A stretch of 64,000 nt of DNA from Pseudogulbenkiania subflava DSM 22618 (GCF_900177275.1 NZ_FXAG01000002.1:117234-181233); one strand, 5' to 3'; positions 1 through 8,882 are shown, counted from the stretch's first letter. Numbers and translations: made by a program. Notes: generated by a model from the letters alone, not told the origin.

Positions 1-553
1 GGTGCGCGATGGCGGCGTAGGAGAGGCCGTGAAAACCGTAGCGCCGCACGCCCTCCGCATGCCAGTGGCGGGCGATGCCGAAACGTGTCGCCACCTCCGG
101 CTGGCTGGAGTGGAAGGCGGTGTCGAAGCAGGCGATCTGCAGCAGCCGCTCGTCCAGTGCGGTGAAGGCGTCGATCACCGCCAGGCTCACCGGCTGGTGC
201 AGCGGGGCGAGTGCGACGAATTCCTCCAGGCTGACGCGCACCTGCGGCGTGAGCCGGACCGGTTCGCTGAAGCGGTTACCGCCGTGCACCACGCGGTGCA
301 GCACCGCCGCCACCGTCAATTGGCGGTCGGCCAGGGCGTTGATCACCGCCGCCACCGCCAAGTCGCGGCCGGTGCCGGCCAGTTCCTGCTTGAGCAGCGG
401 CAGCCCCTTGCCATCGGTCAGCGTCAAGCGCCCGCCGTCCTGGCCGAAGTGTTCCACCAGCCCCTTGACCAACAGGCCATGGCTGTCGGCGGCGTAGGCG
501 CGGAACTTCAGCGTGGCCGAGCCGGCGTTGATCGCCAGATGCACTTTCCTCAT
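1..553 (-). CDS. ackA: Acetate kinase, N-terminal part (cut by window edge)
   Basis: Acetate kinase interconverts acetyl phosphate + ADP and acetate + ATP in the cytoplasm. Only the first 184 residues are inside the window; the family is about 400 long. Visible signatures are the N-terminal phosphate-binding NAGSATLKF (residues 9-17), HRVVHGG (86-92), FDTAFH (143-148) and RRYGFHG (170-176), all at the expected spacing. The ATG overlaps the stop of the upstream phosphotransacylase gene in an ATGA, so the two are translationally coupled and form the two-step acetyl-CoA/acetate route. Start at 553 is fixed by that overlap and by the motif spacing. No defect is seen in the visible part. Confidence 0.95.
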   Translation of the reverse strand, partial: MRKVHLAINAGSATLKFRAYAADSHGLLVKGLVEHFGQDGGRLTLTDGKGLPLLKQELAGTGRDLAVAAVINALADRQLTVAAVLHRVVHGGNRFSEPVRLTPQVRVSLEEFVALAPLHQPVSLAVIDAFTALDERLLQIACFDTAFHSSQPEVATRFGIARHWHAEGVRRYGFHGLSYAAIAH

Positions 554-1485
554 GCCAGCGACTCCCGCCTTTGCTTGCCGTGCGCCAGCAGGTTCGCCAC
601 CGCGGTGGAGGCGAGCCGGCCGTTGGAGTCGTCGGCGCGACTGGTGAGCACGATCGGCACGCGCGCGCCCATCACGATCCCGGCCGAGGCGGCGGCGGCG
701 AGGTAGGACAGCTGCTTGGCCAGCATGTTGCCGGATTCCAGATCGGGCACCAGCAGGATGTCCGGGTCGCCCGCCACCGGTGAGACGATGCCCTTGGTCG
801 CCGCCGCCTCGCGCGAGATGGCGTTGTCGAAGGCGAGCGGGCCGTCCAGGATGGCGCCGGTGATCTGGCCGCGGTCGGCCATCTTGCACAGCGCGGCGGC
901 GTCGATGGTGGAGCGCATCTCCGGGTTGATGGTCTCCACCGCCGACAGGATCGCCACCTTGGGCCGGGCGATGCCCAGGGCGTGGCACAGGTCGATGGCG
1001 TTCTGGCAGATGTCGCGCTTGGCGGTGAGGTCGGGCTCGATGTTGATCGCCGCGTCGGTGATGAACAGGTAGCGCGGGTAGCTCTCCACCTTCATGATGA
1101 ACACGTGGCTGATGCGGCGCTCGGTGCGGATGCCGCTGCTGCGCGCCGTCACCTCGGTCATGAATTCGTCGGTGTGCAGGCTGCCCTTCATCAGGATGTC
1201 GGCGTAGCCGTCGCGCACCAGCGCCACCGCCTGCTCCGCAGCGGCGTGGCTGTGCGGCACGTCGATGGTCTCGAAGCGCGTGAGGTCGACGCCGAGTTCC
1301 TCGGCCAGTTTCTTCAGCTTGACCTGCGGCGCGATCAGGATCGGCCGGGCGATGCCGTGGTCAGCGCTCTCCACTGCGCCCATGAGCGCCTCGCGGCTGC
1401 ACGGATGCGCCACTGCCATCGGCAACGGCCCGAGCTGCTCGGCCTGTTGCAGGATATCGTCGAAGGCTTGATCGTCATGCGTCAT
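550..1485 (-). CDS. Phosphate acetyl/butyryltransferase family protein
   Basis: A 311-residue protein of the PTA/PTB family, which moves the acyl group of acetyl- or butyryl-CoA to phosphate. Its length matches the short, single-domain class rather than the 700-residue E. coli Pta. The conserved family core is seen in the segments DILMKGSLHTDEFM and ILDGPLAFDNAIS and in the PDLESGNMLAKQL stretch near the C-terminus. It lies between fabI (14 bp gap) and ackA (4 bp overlap), an arrangement in which it supplies acetyl phosphate to the kinase. Which acyl-CoA is preferred cannot be read from the sequence, so pta versus ptb is left open. Confidence 0.88.
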   Translation of the reverse strand: MTHDDQAFDDILQQAEQLGPLPMAVAHPCSREALMGAVESADHGIARPILIAPQVKLKKLAEELGVDLTRFETIDVPHSHAAAEQAVALVRDGYADILMKGSLHTDEFMTEVTARSSGIRTERRISHVFIMKVESYPRYLFITDAAINIEPDLTAKRDICQNAIDLCHALGIARPKVAILSAVETINPEMRSTIDAAALCKMADRGQITGAILDGPLAFDNAISREAAATKGIVSPVAGDPDILLVPDLESGNMLAKQLSYLAAAASAGIVMGARVPIVLTSRADDSNGRLASTAVANLLAHGKQRRESLA

Positions 1486-1499
1486 GCTCGGTGCCTCTC

Positions 1500-2276
1500 T
1501 TAGGCCATGATGTGGTAGCCGCCGTCGACATAGAAGGTGTCACCGGTCAGCGAACGCGCCGCGTCCGAAATCAGGAAGGCGCAGGTCTGGCCGACGTCCT
1601 CGATGTCCACCAGGCGGTTCTGCGGCGCGCGCGCGATGGCGTCGTCGATCAGTTGGTCGAAATGCGCGATGCCGGAGGCGGCGCGGGTTTTCAGCGGCCC
1701 CGGCGACACCGCGTGCACGCGGATGCCCTGGCTGCCCAGCTCGTGCGCCAGATAGCGCGTGACGCTCTCCAGCGCCGCCTTGACCGGTCCCATGATATTG
1801 TAGTTCTGCACCACTTTGTCGGCGCCGTAATAGCTCATGGTGATCAGCGTGCCGCCGTGTTTCATCAGCGGTTCGGCCAGGCGCGCGGTTTCGATGAAGG
1901 AATAGCACGATACCTGCATCGCCTGCTGGAAACCGGCCAGCGACACGTCGGTGACGCGGCCGTGCAGATCCTGCATCGGGCAGAAGGCGATGGAGTGGAT
2001 GACGAAGTCCAGTTCGCCCCACTGCTGACCGATGGCGTCGAACACCGCGGCGAGCTGGCCCGGCTGTTCCACGTCGAGCGGCAGCACCAGCGGCGCCGCC
2101 AGCGTGTCCGCCAGCGGGCGCACGTACTTCTCGGCCTTTTCGTTGAGATAGGTGACGGCACACTCCGCTCCCTGCGCCTTGAGCACTTTGGCGCAGCCGT
2201 AGGCGATGCTGTGCTCGTTGGCGATGCCGATGATCAGGCCCTTCGTGCCGGCGAGCGGTGACTGACTGTTTTTCAT
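1500..2276 (-). CDS. fabI: Enoyl-[acyl-carrier-protein] reductase (NADH)
   Basis: FabI carries out the last reduction of each fatty acid elongation cycle in the cytoplasm and is the triclosan/isoniazid-class target. The 258-residue protein has the glycine-rich nucleotide loop GIANEHSIAYG (17-27) and the FabI-type active site with Tyr149, Tyr159 and Lys166 (YNIMGPVK), each three residues after the E. coli numbering. The ATG at 2276 is chosen because an AGGAAAGGGAAG ribosome site lies just before it; an in-frame start 11 codons earlier lacks one. It is the first gene of a leftward fabI-phosphotransacylase-ackA operon, an order seen in other betaproteobacteria, linking acetyl-CoA use in fatty acid synthesis and overflow. 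Confidence 0.95.
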   Translation of the reverse strand: MKNSQSPLAGTKGLIIGIANEHSIAYGCAKVLKAQGAECAVTYLNEKAEKYVRPLADTLAAPLVLPLDVEQPGQLAAVFDAIGQQWGELDFVIHSIAFCPMQDLHGRVTDVSLAGFQQAMQVSCYSFIETARLAEPLMKHGGTLITMSYYGADKVVQNYNIMGPVKAALESVTRYLAHELGSQGIRVHAVSPGPLKTRAASGIAHFDQLIDDAIARAPQNRLVDIEDVGQTCAFLISDAARSLTGDTFYVDGGYHIMA

Positions 2277-2376
2277 GAGCTTCCCTTTCCTGCTGACGCG
2301 TTCAGACAACAGCTTCGCCGTGTGGGATTGCGGTGGTGTGACGAAACAGTATTTTTGTGTTGCACTGGCAGTCAGA

Positions 2377-2382
2377 TATAAT
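2377..2382 (+). promoter_or_regulatory. Probable -10 box for the fmdB-like/DUF502/aspS cluster
   Basis: A perfect TATAAT lies 135 bp upstream of the zinc-ribbon gene in an otherwise AT-rich patch; the matching -35 (TTTGTG, 17 bp upstream) is weak. A small hairpin, GGTGG...CCACC at about 2411-2430, would sit in the 5' untranslated region. Confidence 0.45.
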
Positions 2383-2516
2383 CACTCGTTTGTGGACCGC
2401 TGCTTGCGTTGCGGTGGGATGCCCCCACCTGAGCGGAAGCCAGTACTGGCAAGCGTTCACTGTAGCAAGAAACATGCCGTCTATGCCATTGTCAATGGCG
2501 GGTGAAGGAGAGAAAC

Positions 2517-2762
2517 ATGCCGATTTATGAATACCGTTGCGATGCCTGCGGGGTTGCCAAGGAACACCTGCAGAAAATGAGCGATGCGCCGATTGCCGCC
2601 TGCCCCGAGTGCGGCAGCCACGACTACCGCAAGCAGCTGAGCGCGGCCGGTTTCCAGCTCAAGGGTTCGGGCTGGTACGCCACCGACTTCAAGAACGGCA
2701 GTTCCCCGGCGCCGGCCGGCGGCCACAGCTGCGGCACCGGCGGCTGCGGTAGCTGCAGCTGA
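2517..2762 (+). CDS. FmdB-family zinc ribbon protein
   Basis: An 81-residue protein of the FmdB 'putative regulatory protein' family. It starts with the hallmark MPIYEYRC and has two CxxC pairs (Cys8/Cys11 and Cys29/Cys32) that form one zinc ribbon, followed by a glycine/cysteine-rich tail ending GCGSCS. The function of the family is unknown; a nucleic-acid or protein-binding role is usually supposed. Start 2517 has a GGAG site 9 bp upstream. Its stop overlaps the next ATG (TGATG), so it is coupled to the DUF502 gene, and the pair precedes aspS as in many betaproteobacteria. Confidence 0.9.
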   Translation: MPIYEYRCDACGVAKEHLQKMSDAPIAACPECGSHDYRKQLSAAGFQLKGSGWYATDFKNGSSPAPAGGHSCGTGGCGSCS

Positions 2763-3385
2763 TGCCGCGTCTGCAGCTCAATTTCAAAGGGCACCTGGTC
2801 ACGGGCCTGCTGATCTGGCTCCCGGTGGCGGTGACGCTGTGGGTGCTGAACCTGATCGTCGGCACGCTGGACCAGACCCTGACCCTGCTGCCGGAGCACT
2901 GGCGTCCGGAGGCGCTGATCGGGTTCCACATCCCCGGTCTCGGTGTACTGCTGTCGGTGTTGATCCTGCTGGGCACCGGCATTCTGGCCGCCAACGTGCT
3001 GGGCCAGCGGATGTTCAGTTTCTGGGACGCGCTGATCTCGCGCACCCCGGTGGTGAAGTCGATCTACAGCAGCGTCAAGCAGGTTAGCGACACGCTGTTG
3101 TCCGACTCCGGCAATGCGTTCCGCCAGGCCCTGCTGGTACAGTTTCCGCACCAGGGCGCCTGGACCGTGGCATTCCAGACCGGCACCCCGGCGGCCGACG
3201 TGGCTTCGCACCTGGACGGTGAGGAATACGTCAGCGTGTACGTGCCGACCACGCCCAACCCGACTTCGGGCTACTTCATCATGGTGCCGAAGAAGGATAC
3301 GCGCGAACTCGACATGAGCGTGGATGCCGCGCTGAAGTACGTGATTTCCATGGGGGTGGTAGCCCCCCCGGGCAAGGACGAATAA
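2762..3385 (+). CDS. DUF502 family integral membrane protein
   Basis: A 207-residue DUF502 protein of unknown function. Two strongly hydrophobic segments (about residues 10-32 and 56-80) anchor it in the inner membrane, followed by a soluble C-terminal domain that includes the family segments SRTPVVKSIYSSVKQ and YVPTTPNPTSGYF. The start codon overlaps the stop of the zinc-ribbon gene. A 180-bp gap with a hairpin element separates it from aspS. Confidence 0.88.
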   Translation: MPRLQLNFKGHLVTGLLIWLPVAVTLWVLNLIVGTLDQTLTLLPEHWRPEALIGFHIPGLGVLLSVLILLGTGILAANVLGQRMFSFWDALISRTPVVKSIYSSVKQVSDTLLSDSGNAFRQALLVQFPHQGAWTVAFQTGTPAADVASHLDGEEYVSVYVPTTPNPTSGYFIMVPKKDTRELDMSVDAALKYVISMGVVAPPGKDE

Positions 3386-3390
3386 GGGGC

Positions 3391-3516
3391 TCATTAGGCG
3401 GCTGCGCCTGCGCATCTTGAGCGCCGGTAATGTTCGGAATCCTCATGTACTTTGTGTACATTCCGGTTCCTGTGCGTTGGCGGCACTCAACCTGCTTTGG
3501 CTCGCTCGCCTACTGA
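3391..3516. repeat. 126-bp imperfect inverted-repeat element (MITE-like)
   Basis: The ends are related inverted repeats: TCATTAGGCG at the left and, read from the other strand, TCAGTAGGCG at the right. Inside, GGAATCCTCATGTAC and GTACATTCCGG form a palindromic core (about 3440-3471) flanked by further matched arms (GCATCTTGAGCGCCGG versus the reverse of GGCGGCACTCAACCTGC). It lies 5 bp after the DUF502 stop codon. Its core is nearly the same as the core of the three 144-205 bp elements elsewhere in this window, although its termini differ. Confidence 0.6.
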
Positions 3517-3565
3517 AATGGACTCTGAAGCTTTACCGAATTTTTACGATTGAATTCAGGATATT

Positions 3566-5368
3566 ATGCGAACCAATTACTGCGGGCTGATTGACAAGGC
3601 CTATCTCGGCCAGACCGTGACGGTGAAGGGCTGGGTGCATCGTCGTCGCGACCACGGCGGCGTGATTTTCATCGATCTGCGCGACCGTGAGGGTCTGGTG
3701 CAGGTGGTGATCGATCCGGACACCCCGGAAGCGTTCAAGACCGCCGACAGCGCGCGCAACGAATACGTGCTGTCGATCTCCGGCATCGTGCGCGAGCGCC
3801 CGGCCGGCACCGCCAACGCCCACCTGGTTTCCGGCGGGATCGAAATCCTGGCCAAGGACATCGAGATCCTGAACTCGGCCGCCACCCCGCCGTTCCAGAT
3901 CGACGACGAAAATCTGTCGGAAAACGTGCGTCTGACCCACCGCGTGATCGACCTGCGCCGCTCGGCGATGCAGAAGAACCTGCGCCTGCGCTACCGCGTG
4001 GCGATGGGTGTGCGCCAGTTCCTCGACCAGCAGGGTTTCATCGACATCGAAACCCCGATGCTGACCCGCTCCACGCCGGAAGGCGCGCGCGACTACCTGG
4101 TGCCCTCCCGCGTGCACCCGGGCGAATTCTTCGCGCTGCCGCAGTCGCCGCAGCTGTTCAAGCAGCTCCTGATGGTGGCCGGCTTCGACCGCTACTACCA
4201 GATCACCAAGTGCTTCCGCGACGAAGACCTGCGTGCCGACCGTCAGCCCGAATTCACCCAGATCGACCTGGAGACCTCGTTCCTGAACGAGGACCAGATC
4301 ATGGACATCACCGAAGGCATGGCGCGCCAGATCTTCCGCGACGTGATGGACGTGGAACTGGGCGACTTCCCGCGCATGAGCTACGCCGACGCCATGCACT
4401 ACTACGGCTCCGACAAGCCGGACCTGCGCGTCAGCCTGCAGTTCACCGAACTGACCGACCTGATGAAGACCGAGGAATTCAAGGTGTTCCGCGGTGCCGC
4501 CGACCTGCCGAACGGCCGTGTCGTGGCCCTGCGCGTGCCGGGCGGCGCGGCGCTCTCCCGCAAGGAAATCGACGACTACACCCAGTTCGTCGGCATCTAC
4601 GGCGCCAAGGGGCTGGCCTACATCAAGGTCAACGACAAGAGCAAGATCAGCAACGACGAGAACAGCGGCCTGCAGTCGCCGATTGTGAAGTTCCTGTCGG
4701 TGAACGCGCTGAACGAGATCATGGCGCGTACCGCAGCCGACAACGGCGACATCATCTTCTTCGGCGCCGACAAGGCCAAGGTGGTGAACGAGGCGATCGG
4801 CGCGCTGCGCATCAAGATCGGCCACGAGCGCGGCCTGGCCGGCGGTTACTTCGTCAAGGAGTGGCGTCCGCTGTGGGTGGTCGACTTCCCGATGTTCGAG
4901 TACGACGAGGACGACGATCGCTGGACCGCCTGCCACCATCCGTTCACCAGCCCGAAACCGGGCCACGAGGACCTGATGGACAGCAACCCGGGCGCCTGCC
5001 TGGCGCGCGCCTACGACATGGTGCTCAACGGCTGGGAAATCGGCGGCGGCTCGGTGCGTATCCACCGCGCCGACATCCAGGAGAAGGTCTTCGCCGCCCT
5101 GAAGATCAGCCCGGAAGAGCAGCAGAACAAGTTCGGCTTCCTGCTCGACAACCTGAAGTTCGGCGCCCCGCCGCACGGCGGCCTTGCGTTCGGTCTGGAT
5201 CGTCTGGTCACGCTGATGGCCGGCGCCGAGTCGATCCGCGACGTGATCGCCTTCCCGAAAACCCAGCGCGCGCAGTGTCTCTTGACCAACGCGCCGGGCG
5301 CGGTGGACGAGAAGCAGCTGCGCGAACTGAACCTGCGTCTGCGTCAGAAGACCGAGACCAAGGCCTGA
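3566..5368 (+). CDS. aspS: Aspartyl-tRNA synthetase
   Basis: Class II aminoacyl-tRNA synthetase of 600 residues, the normal bacterial length. Order of domains: OB-fold anticodon-binding domain (about 1-105), catalytic core interrupted by the bacterial GAD insertion (about 290-410), and the C-terminal core. Motif 2 is seen as [14 protein letters not shown] and motif 3 as [10 protein letters not shown] close to the C-terminus. It charges tRNA-Asp (and perhaps tRNA-Asn if the organism uses the amidotransferase route, which cannot be told here). The start ATG follows AGGATATT. A strong terminator follows the gene. Confidence 0.97.
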   Translation: MRTNYCGLIDKAYLGQTVTVKGWVHRRRDHGGVIFIDLRDREGLVQVVIDPDTPEAFKTADSARNEYVLSISGIVRERPAGTANAHLVSGGIEILAKDIEILNSAATPPFQIDDENLSENVRLTHRVIDLRRSAMQKNLRLRYRVAMGVRQFLDQQGFIDIETPMLTRSTPEGARDYLVPSRVHPGEFFALPQSPQLFKQLLMVAGFDRYYQITKCFRDEDLRADRQPEFTQIDLETSFLNEDQIMDITEGMARQIFRDVMDVELGDFPRMSYADAMHYYGSDKPDLRVSLQFTELTDLMKTEEFKVFRGAADLPNGRVVALRVPGGAALSRKEIDDYTQFVGIYGAKGLAYIKVNDKSKISNDENSGLQSPIVKFLSVNALNEIMARTAADNGDIIFFGADKAKVVNEAIGALRIKIGHERGLAGGYFVKEWRPLWVVDFPMFEYDEDDDRWTACHHPFTSPKPGHEDLMDSNPGACLARAYDMVLNGWEIGGGSVRIHRADIQEKVFAALKISPEEQQNKFGFLLDNLKFGAPPHGGLAFGLDRLVTLMAGAESIRDVIAFPKTQRAQCLLTNAPGAVDEKQLRELNLRLRQKTETKA

Positions 5369-5389
5369 GCCTTGATCTCACCATGACAA

Positions 5390-5416
5390 ACGGGAGCCTT
5401 GGCTCCCGTTTTTTTT
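5390..5416 (+). terminator. Intrinsic terminator after aspS
   Basis: ACGGGAGC and GCTCCCGT pair around a CTTG loop and are followed by eight T residues. Confidence 0.9.
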
Positions 5417-5467
5417 ATGGTGCTTATAGCGGGTCGCTGGAAGTCGTGTCGGCGTACGGTGGTCGTC

Positions 5468-6682
5468 TCAGGCCTGAGATGCGGGGCCGGCGGCTCGCTC
5501 GATCCTCAGCGGCAGCGAGGCGTAGCCGCTGGCCGGGTAGCTCGCCCGCACCGGAGCCTTGCCTGCCACGGTTCCGATCCGCTCCGTTTGACTGAGCAGG
5601 GCTTCCATCACGATCTTCAATTCGAGCCGGGCCAGCGGAGCGCCGGGGCAGACATGAATCCCTGCGCCGTAGAGGAGGTTGTCGGCCGGATCGCGGTCAA
5701 GGCGGAATTCGTCGGCGTCGCCGAAGACGGTTTCGTCGCGATTGGCCGAAGCCCATATCAGAGTGACTCGTTCGCCGGCTTTCAACTGGCGGCTGCCGAT
5801 TTCCACATCCCGGGTGGCGATTCTGCGGTTGGCGATCAGGGGCGCATGGATGCGCAGGATCTCGTCGATGGCGGCTGGCAACAGCTCCGGCTGCCGTCGC
5901 AGCCGTTGCTGCAACTCGGGCCGTTCGGCCAGGTACTTGGTGAGAATCCCGACGCAGGAGGAAATGGTGGACAGCTCGCCGACCGTCCAGTTGCGCACGA
6001 TGCTGACGATCTCGGCGTCGCTCAGTGTCCGGCCCTGCAGCGTTTCCCCGAGGAGGCGGCGGGTCACGTCATCGGGGGCCTGGCCGCCCGCCGCCCGGCG
6101 GGCGTCGAGTTGCGCCCGGATGTAGCCGTCGAATTCGAGCGCGACGGCCGCCATGGCCGCGCGATCCGCCGCCAGCGTGGCTGCGCGATTCCGGTGGGTC
6201 CAGCGGCGCAGGGGTTCGTGCAGCGCCACCGGCCACCCCATGAAGGCGCACTGGATTTGCAGGGCGAAGTCCTCGGCGAATTGCTCCATCAGCTCCACTT
6301 CGCCCGCTGACGGCAGCTCGTGCACTAGGTCTGCGGCGATACGCCGGCACACCGGCTCGAATCGGGCCATGGCCTCGGGGGCAAAATAAGATTCGATCAG
6401 CATGCGGTAGGCCGTGTGCTCGGGTGGGTCCATGCCATTGGGGATGGACGGGTAGCTGGAAACCGCGTTGCTGAAGGTCTTGGGGTCGGCCAGGGCCTGC
6501 ATCACATCGTCGTGGCGGAACAGCGACCAGTTCAGGTACTCGCTGTAGGCCACCGGGCAACGATGTCGCATGTCGTCGTAAGCCCGAATCTGGTCCTGGA
6601 GGACGGCAGGGGCGCGGGCATCCCAGTCGGGGCTTGGCCGTTGCGCCCCGGCGTCCCGAGGCGCTGTCTGCTTTGTGTTCAT
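5468..6682 (-). CDS. Cytochrome P450
   Basis: A soluble bacterial P450 of 404 residues, with no partner ferredoxin or reductase gene nearby. The heme loop is YGAGIHVCPG with the axial ligand Cys345, and the K-helix ExxR is Glu274-Arg277. The I-helix reads VGELST (234-239), in which the acidic residue of the usual [AG]Gx[DE]T pattern is shifted by one position, so oxygen activation may be unusual. Start 6682 is preferred over a much longer reading because AAGGTGATCAC precedes it and the upstream residues are not P450-like. It stands alone between two convergent/divergent housekeeping units. Substrate is unknown. Confidence 0.9.
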   Translation of the reverse strand: MNTKQTAPRDAGAQRPSPDWDARAPAVLQDQIRAYDDMRHRCPVAYSEYLNWSLFRHDDVMQALADPKTFSNAVSSYPSIPNGMDPPEHTAYRMLIESYFAPEAMARFEPVCRRIAADLVHELPSAGEVELMEQFAEDFALQIQCAFMGWPVALHEPLRRWTHRNRAATLAADRAAMAAVALEFDGYIRAQLDARRAAGGQAPDDVTRRLLGETLQGRTLSDAEIVSIVRNWTVGELSTISSCVGILTKYLAERPELQQRLRRQPELLPAAIDEILRIHAPLIANRRIATRDVEIGSRQLKAGERVTLIWASANRDETVFGDADEFRLDRDPADNLLYGAGIHVCPGAPLARLELKIVMEALLSQTERIGTVAGKAPVRASYPASGYASLPLRIERAAGPASQA

Positions 6683-7159
6683 GTGATCACCTTTCATTGC
6701 TGCGCTGAAGCGGCGCCCGTCCGCCCCGACGAGGAAGCGGCATCGTCCATCGTGGAGGACAAGGGCTGCCGTGGCAAAGTGCGGGGTAAGGCACCGGTCG
6801 GGCCTGGTTGGCTTCCCGAAACACGCCCGTCGATGCTGCGTAATGTTGAGTAATTTACTCGGATATTCGGCCGCAGCATTGATGCCGGTCAACGCTGTCC
6901 GGATCACTGACGAATTGACCGGCGGTGTTACCAGTGCGACCATCGCTTGCCGCCACTCCGCCATGATCAGTGCCTCCGGGTAACCCGTCCTTGCTACCCG
7001 TGCATGGGGCATCGCTCCGAATCCGGCGTCCTTTCATGTCTTCTTGTGCGGACGTTGCGGTGGCCTGTTGCTGATGTGCGGAGGATCCACCTTGGCGCTA
7101 CTTGAAAAACCGCCATGCGGGTACCACAACGATAAGACTCCACTACGGTGGCCAATATG
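6683..7159. other. Long intergenic region upstream of the P450 gene
   Basis: About 480 bp without a believable gene: short reading frames here lack ribosome sites and do not look like proteins. It must hold the P450 promoter on the minus strand. The only structure I see is a perfect palindrome GAGTAATTTACTC at 6848-6860, a possible operator about 165 bp upstream of the P450 start. Confidence 0.5.
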
Positions 7160-7196
7160 ATTGGCATTCGCTATCGGCATGATATGGAATTCCAAT
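7160..7196 (+). promoter_or_regulatory. Candidate OxyR binding site
   Basis: Four tetranucleotides spaced exactly 7 bp apart, ATTG-N7-CTAT-N7-ATAT-N7-CAAT, match the known OxyR pattern ATAG-N7-CTAT-N7-ATAG-N7-CTAT at 13 of 16 positions. The site ends right before a possible -35 (TTGGCG, 7196-7201), with a -10 TATAAA at 7221-7226, the usual place for OxyR activation. The gene downstream encodes a peroxiredoxin. Confidence 0.65.
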
Positions 7197-7298
7197 TGGC
7201 GGCGACCGTTCACCCTGATTTATAAAACCCCGCATTGACGATGGCCGCCCGCTGCTAGTGGACGGTCCATCCTGTGATGACCTGAAAGGAGCAATTCC

Positions 7299-7916
7299 AT
7301 GGCTGTACTGGTAGGCAAACAAGCCCCGTTCTTCGATTGTGCCGAGAAGACCTTCGCTGCGGTTCAAGGCGATGGCCAGATCGTTGAAAACTTCAACTTC
7401 AAGAACGCTACCGCCGGCAAATACGCTGTGGTGTTCTTCTACCCGCTGGACTTCACCTTCGTCTGCCCGTCCGAGCTGATCGCTTTCGATCACCGCCTGG
7501 AAGAGTTCAAGAAGCACAACGTGGAAGTGATCGGCGTGTCCATCGACAGCCACTTCACCCATGCCGCCTGGCGTAACACCCCGGTGGACAAGGGCGGCAT
7601 CGGCGCCGTTGGCTACACCCTAGTGGCCGACATCCAGCACGAACTGTGCAAGGCCTTTGACGTGGAAGCCGACGGTGGCGTGGCGTTCCGCGGTTCTTTC
7701 CTGATCGACAAGTCGGGCGTGGTGCAGCATCAGGTGGTGAACAACCTGCCGCTGGGCCGCAACATCGATGAAATGCTGCGCATGGTCGACGCGCTGCAGT
7801 TCTTCGAAGAGAACGGCGAAGTGTGCCCGGCCGGCTGGAGCAAGGGCAAGAAGGGCATGCAGGCGAGCCCGGAAGGCGTGGCCGCTTACCTGGCGGAAAA
7901 CGCCAAGGACCTGTAA
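7299..7916 (+). CDS. 2-Cys peroxiredoxin (AhpC/TSA family)
   Basis: A 205-residue thiol peroxidase that reduces hydrogen peroxide and organic peroxides in the cytoplasm. The peroxidatic cysteine is Cys56 in FTFVCPSE and the resolving cysteine Cys176 in EVCPAGW, which places it in the typical (dimeric) 2-Cys class. A GAAAGGAGC ribosome site lies before the ATG. It is monocistronic: a strong terminator follows, and no ahpF-like reductase is adjacent. The OxyR-type site upstream suggests peroxide induction. Exact class (AhpC versus Prx1/tryparedoxin-peroxidase type) is uncertain. Confidence 0.92.
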   Translation: MAVLVGKQAPFFDCAEKTFAAVQGDGQIVENFNFKNATAGKYAVVFFYPLDFTFVCPSELIAFDHRLEEFKKHNVEVIGVSIDSHFTHAAWRNTPVDKGGIGAVGYTLVADIQHELCKAFDVEADGGVAFRGSFLIDKSGVVQHQVVNNLPLGRNIDEMLRMVDALQFFEENGEVCPAGWSKGKKGMQASPEGVAAYLAENAKDL

Positions 7917-7941
7917 TCCGCCACGCGGAGCACGGACCACG

Positions 7942-7973
7942 AAAAACCCCGCAGCGTGCTGCGGGGTTTTTTA
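7942..7973 (+). terminator. Intrinsic terminator after the peroxiredoxin gene
   Basis: AAAACCCCGCAGC and GCTGCGGGGTTTT pair around GT, followed by more T residues; it is long and nearly perfect. Confidence 0.9.
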
Positions 7974-8019
7974 CGTCCTTTTGGGGTGGGGGCGGCGCCG
8001 TGCGCGTGGACGCGCCGCC

Positions 8020-8589
8020 TCAGGGCGCGCCCAGCACGGCGGCGAATTGGGCCAGCCAGGCGGGATGGGCCGGCCAGGCCGGCGCGGTGACCAGACGGCC
8101 GTCGGTGACGGCGGCGGTCACGGCGATCTCCATGTACTCGGCTCCGGCCAGCCGCACTTCGGGGGCGCAGGCCGGGTAGGCCGACACCTTGCGGCCGCGG
8201 ATGACATCGGCGGCGGCCAGCAGCTGCGCGCCGTGGCAGATGGCTGCGATCGGTTTGCCGGCGTCGGCGAAGTGGCGCACCAGACGCAGCACCTGGGCAT
8301 CCAGGCGCAGGTATTCGGGGGCGCGGCCGCCGGGCACCAGCAGGGCCTGGTAGCTGGTGGCGTCGATCTGGTCGAAGCTGGCGTTGAGGGTGAAGTTGTG
8401 ACCCGGTTTCTCCGAGTAGGTCTGCGCGCCTTCGAAGTCGTGGATCGCGGTCTTGATCTGCTCGCCGGCCTGTTTGCCGGGGCAGACCGCATCGACGGTG
8501 TAGCCCATCGCCTGCAGGGCCTGGAACGGGACCATCAGTTCGTAGTCTTCGACGTAGTCGCCGCAGATGATCAGGATGCGCTGTGCCAT
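8020..8589 (-). CDS. DJ-1/PfpI family protein
   Basis: A 189-residue member of the DJ-1/PfpI (class I glutamine amidotransferase-like) superfamily, whose members act as chaperones, glyoxalases/deglycases or peptidases. The nucleophile elbow is AICHGAQ with Cys118-His119, and an acidic residue lies early in the protein (GDYVEDYE). Start 8589 has an AGGAG site 8 bp upstream; a 30-codon upstream extension is unlikely. It converges on the peroxiredoxin terminator. Its place beside a peroxide-defence gene fits a stress role, but that is inference. Confidence 0.87.
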   Translation of the reverse strand: MAQRILIICGDYVEDYELMVPFQALQAMGYTVDAVCPGKQAGEQIKTAIHDFEGAQTYSEKPGHNFTLNASFDQIDATSYQALLVPGGRAPEYLRLDAQVLRLVRHFADAGKPIAAICHGAQLLAAADVIRGRKVSAYPACAPEVRLAGAEYMEIAVTAAVTDGRLVTAPAWPAHPAWLAQFAAVLGAP

Positions 8590-8684
8590 GTAGTTCTCCT
8601 TGGTGAGTGCCGCTCGGGCTTCTTCACTGTAGAAGGTAAAGTGCCGCGCCGGGTAGCTGGCGTGGCTGGGCGTGTTCACTGACC

Positions 8685-8697
8685 AGGTTGGCCGAAG
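8685..8697 (+). repeat. Uptake-like repeat AGGTTGGCCGAAG, copy 1
   Basis: Exact copy of the 13-mer that recurs through the window. Intergenic, 8 bp before a MITE-like element. Confidence 0.75.
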
Positions 8698-8705
8698 ACG
8701 GGCTC

Positions 8706-8882
8706 AGAACCCGTTCACGATCTTGCTGCGCTTCCCTATCGGGGCTCATGTGCTCTGCGTGCCAAGCTATCGCAGAGATTGGCTCTGTGATCAGAAATCC
8801 TCATGTGCTCCAGTCCATTCCGGTTTTTGCACTGCTCTTCACCCCGCTGAGGGCTGCTCGCGACAGGCCGTGAACAGGTTCT
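8706..8882. mobile_element. MITE-like element, copy A (177 bp)
   Basis: Non-coding element bounded by inverted repeats: AGAACCCGTTCACGATCT at the left, and AGAACCTGTTCACGGCCT on the opposite strand at the right. Internal blocks CGGGGCTCATGTGC, AAATCCTCATGTG, ATTCCGGTTTTTGC and CTCTTCACCCCGCTGAGGGC are shared with copies B and C. The right end meets the tesA stop codon: on the minus strand the last A of the TAA is the first A of the repeat. Confidence 0.75.

Noticed and set aside
3533-5176. 547-codon minus-strand frame opposite aspS
   Set aside because: Shadow of aspS; composition is that of antisense codons.
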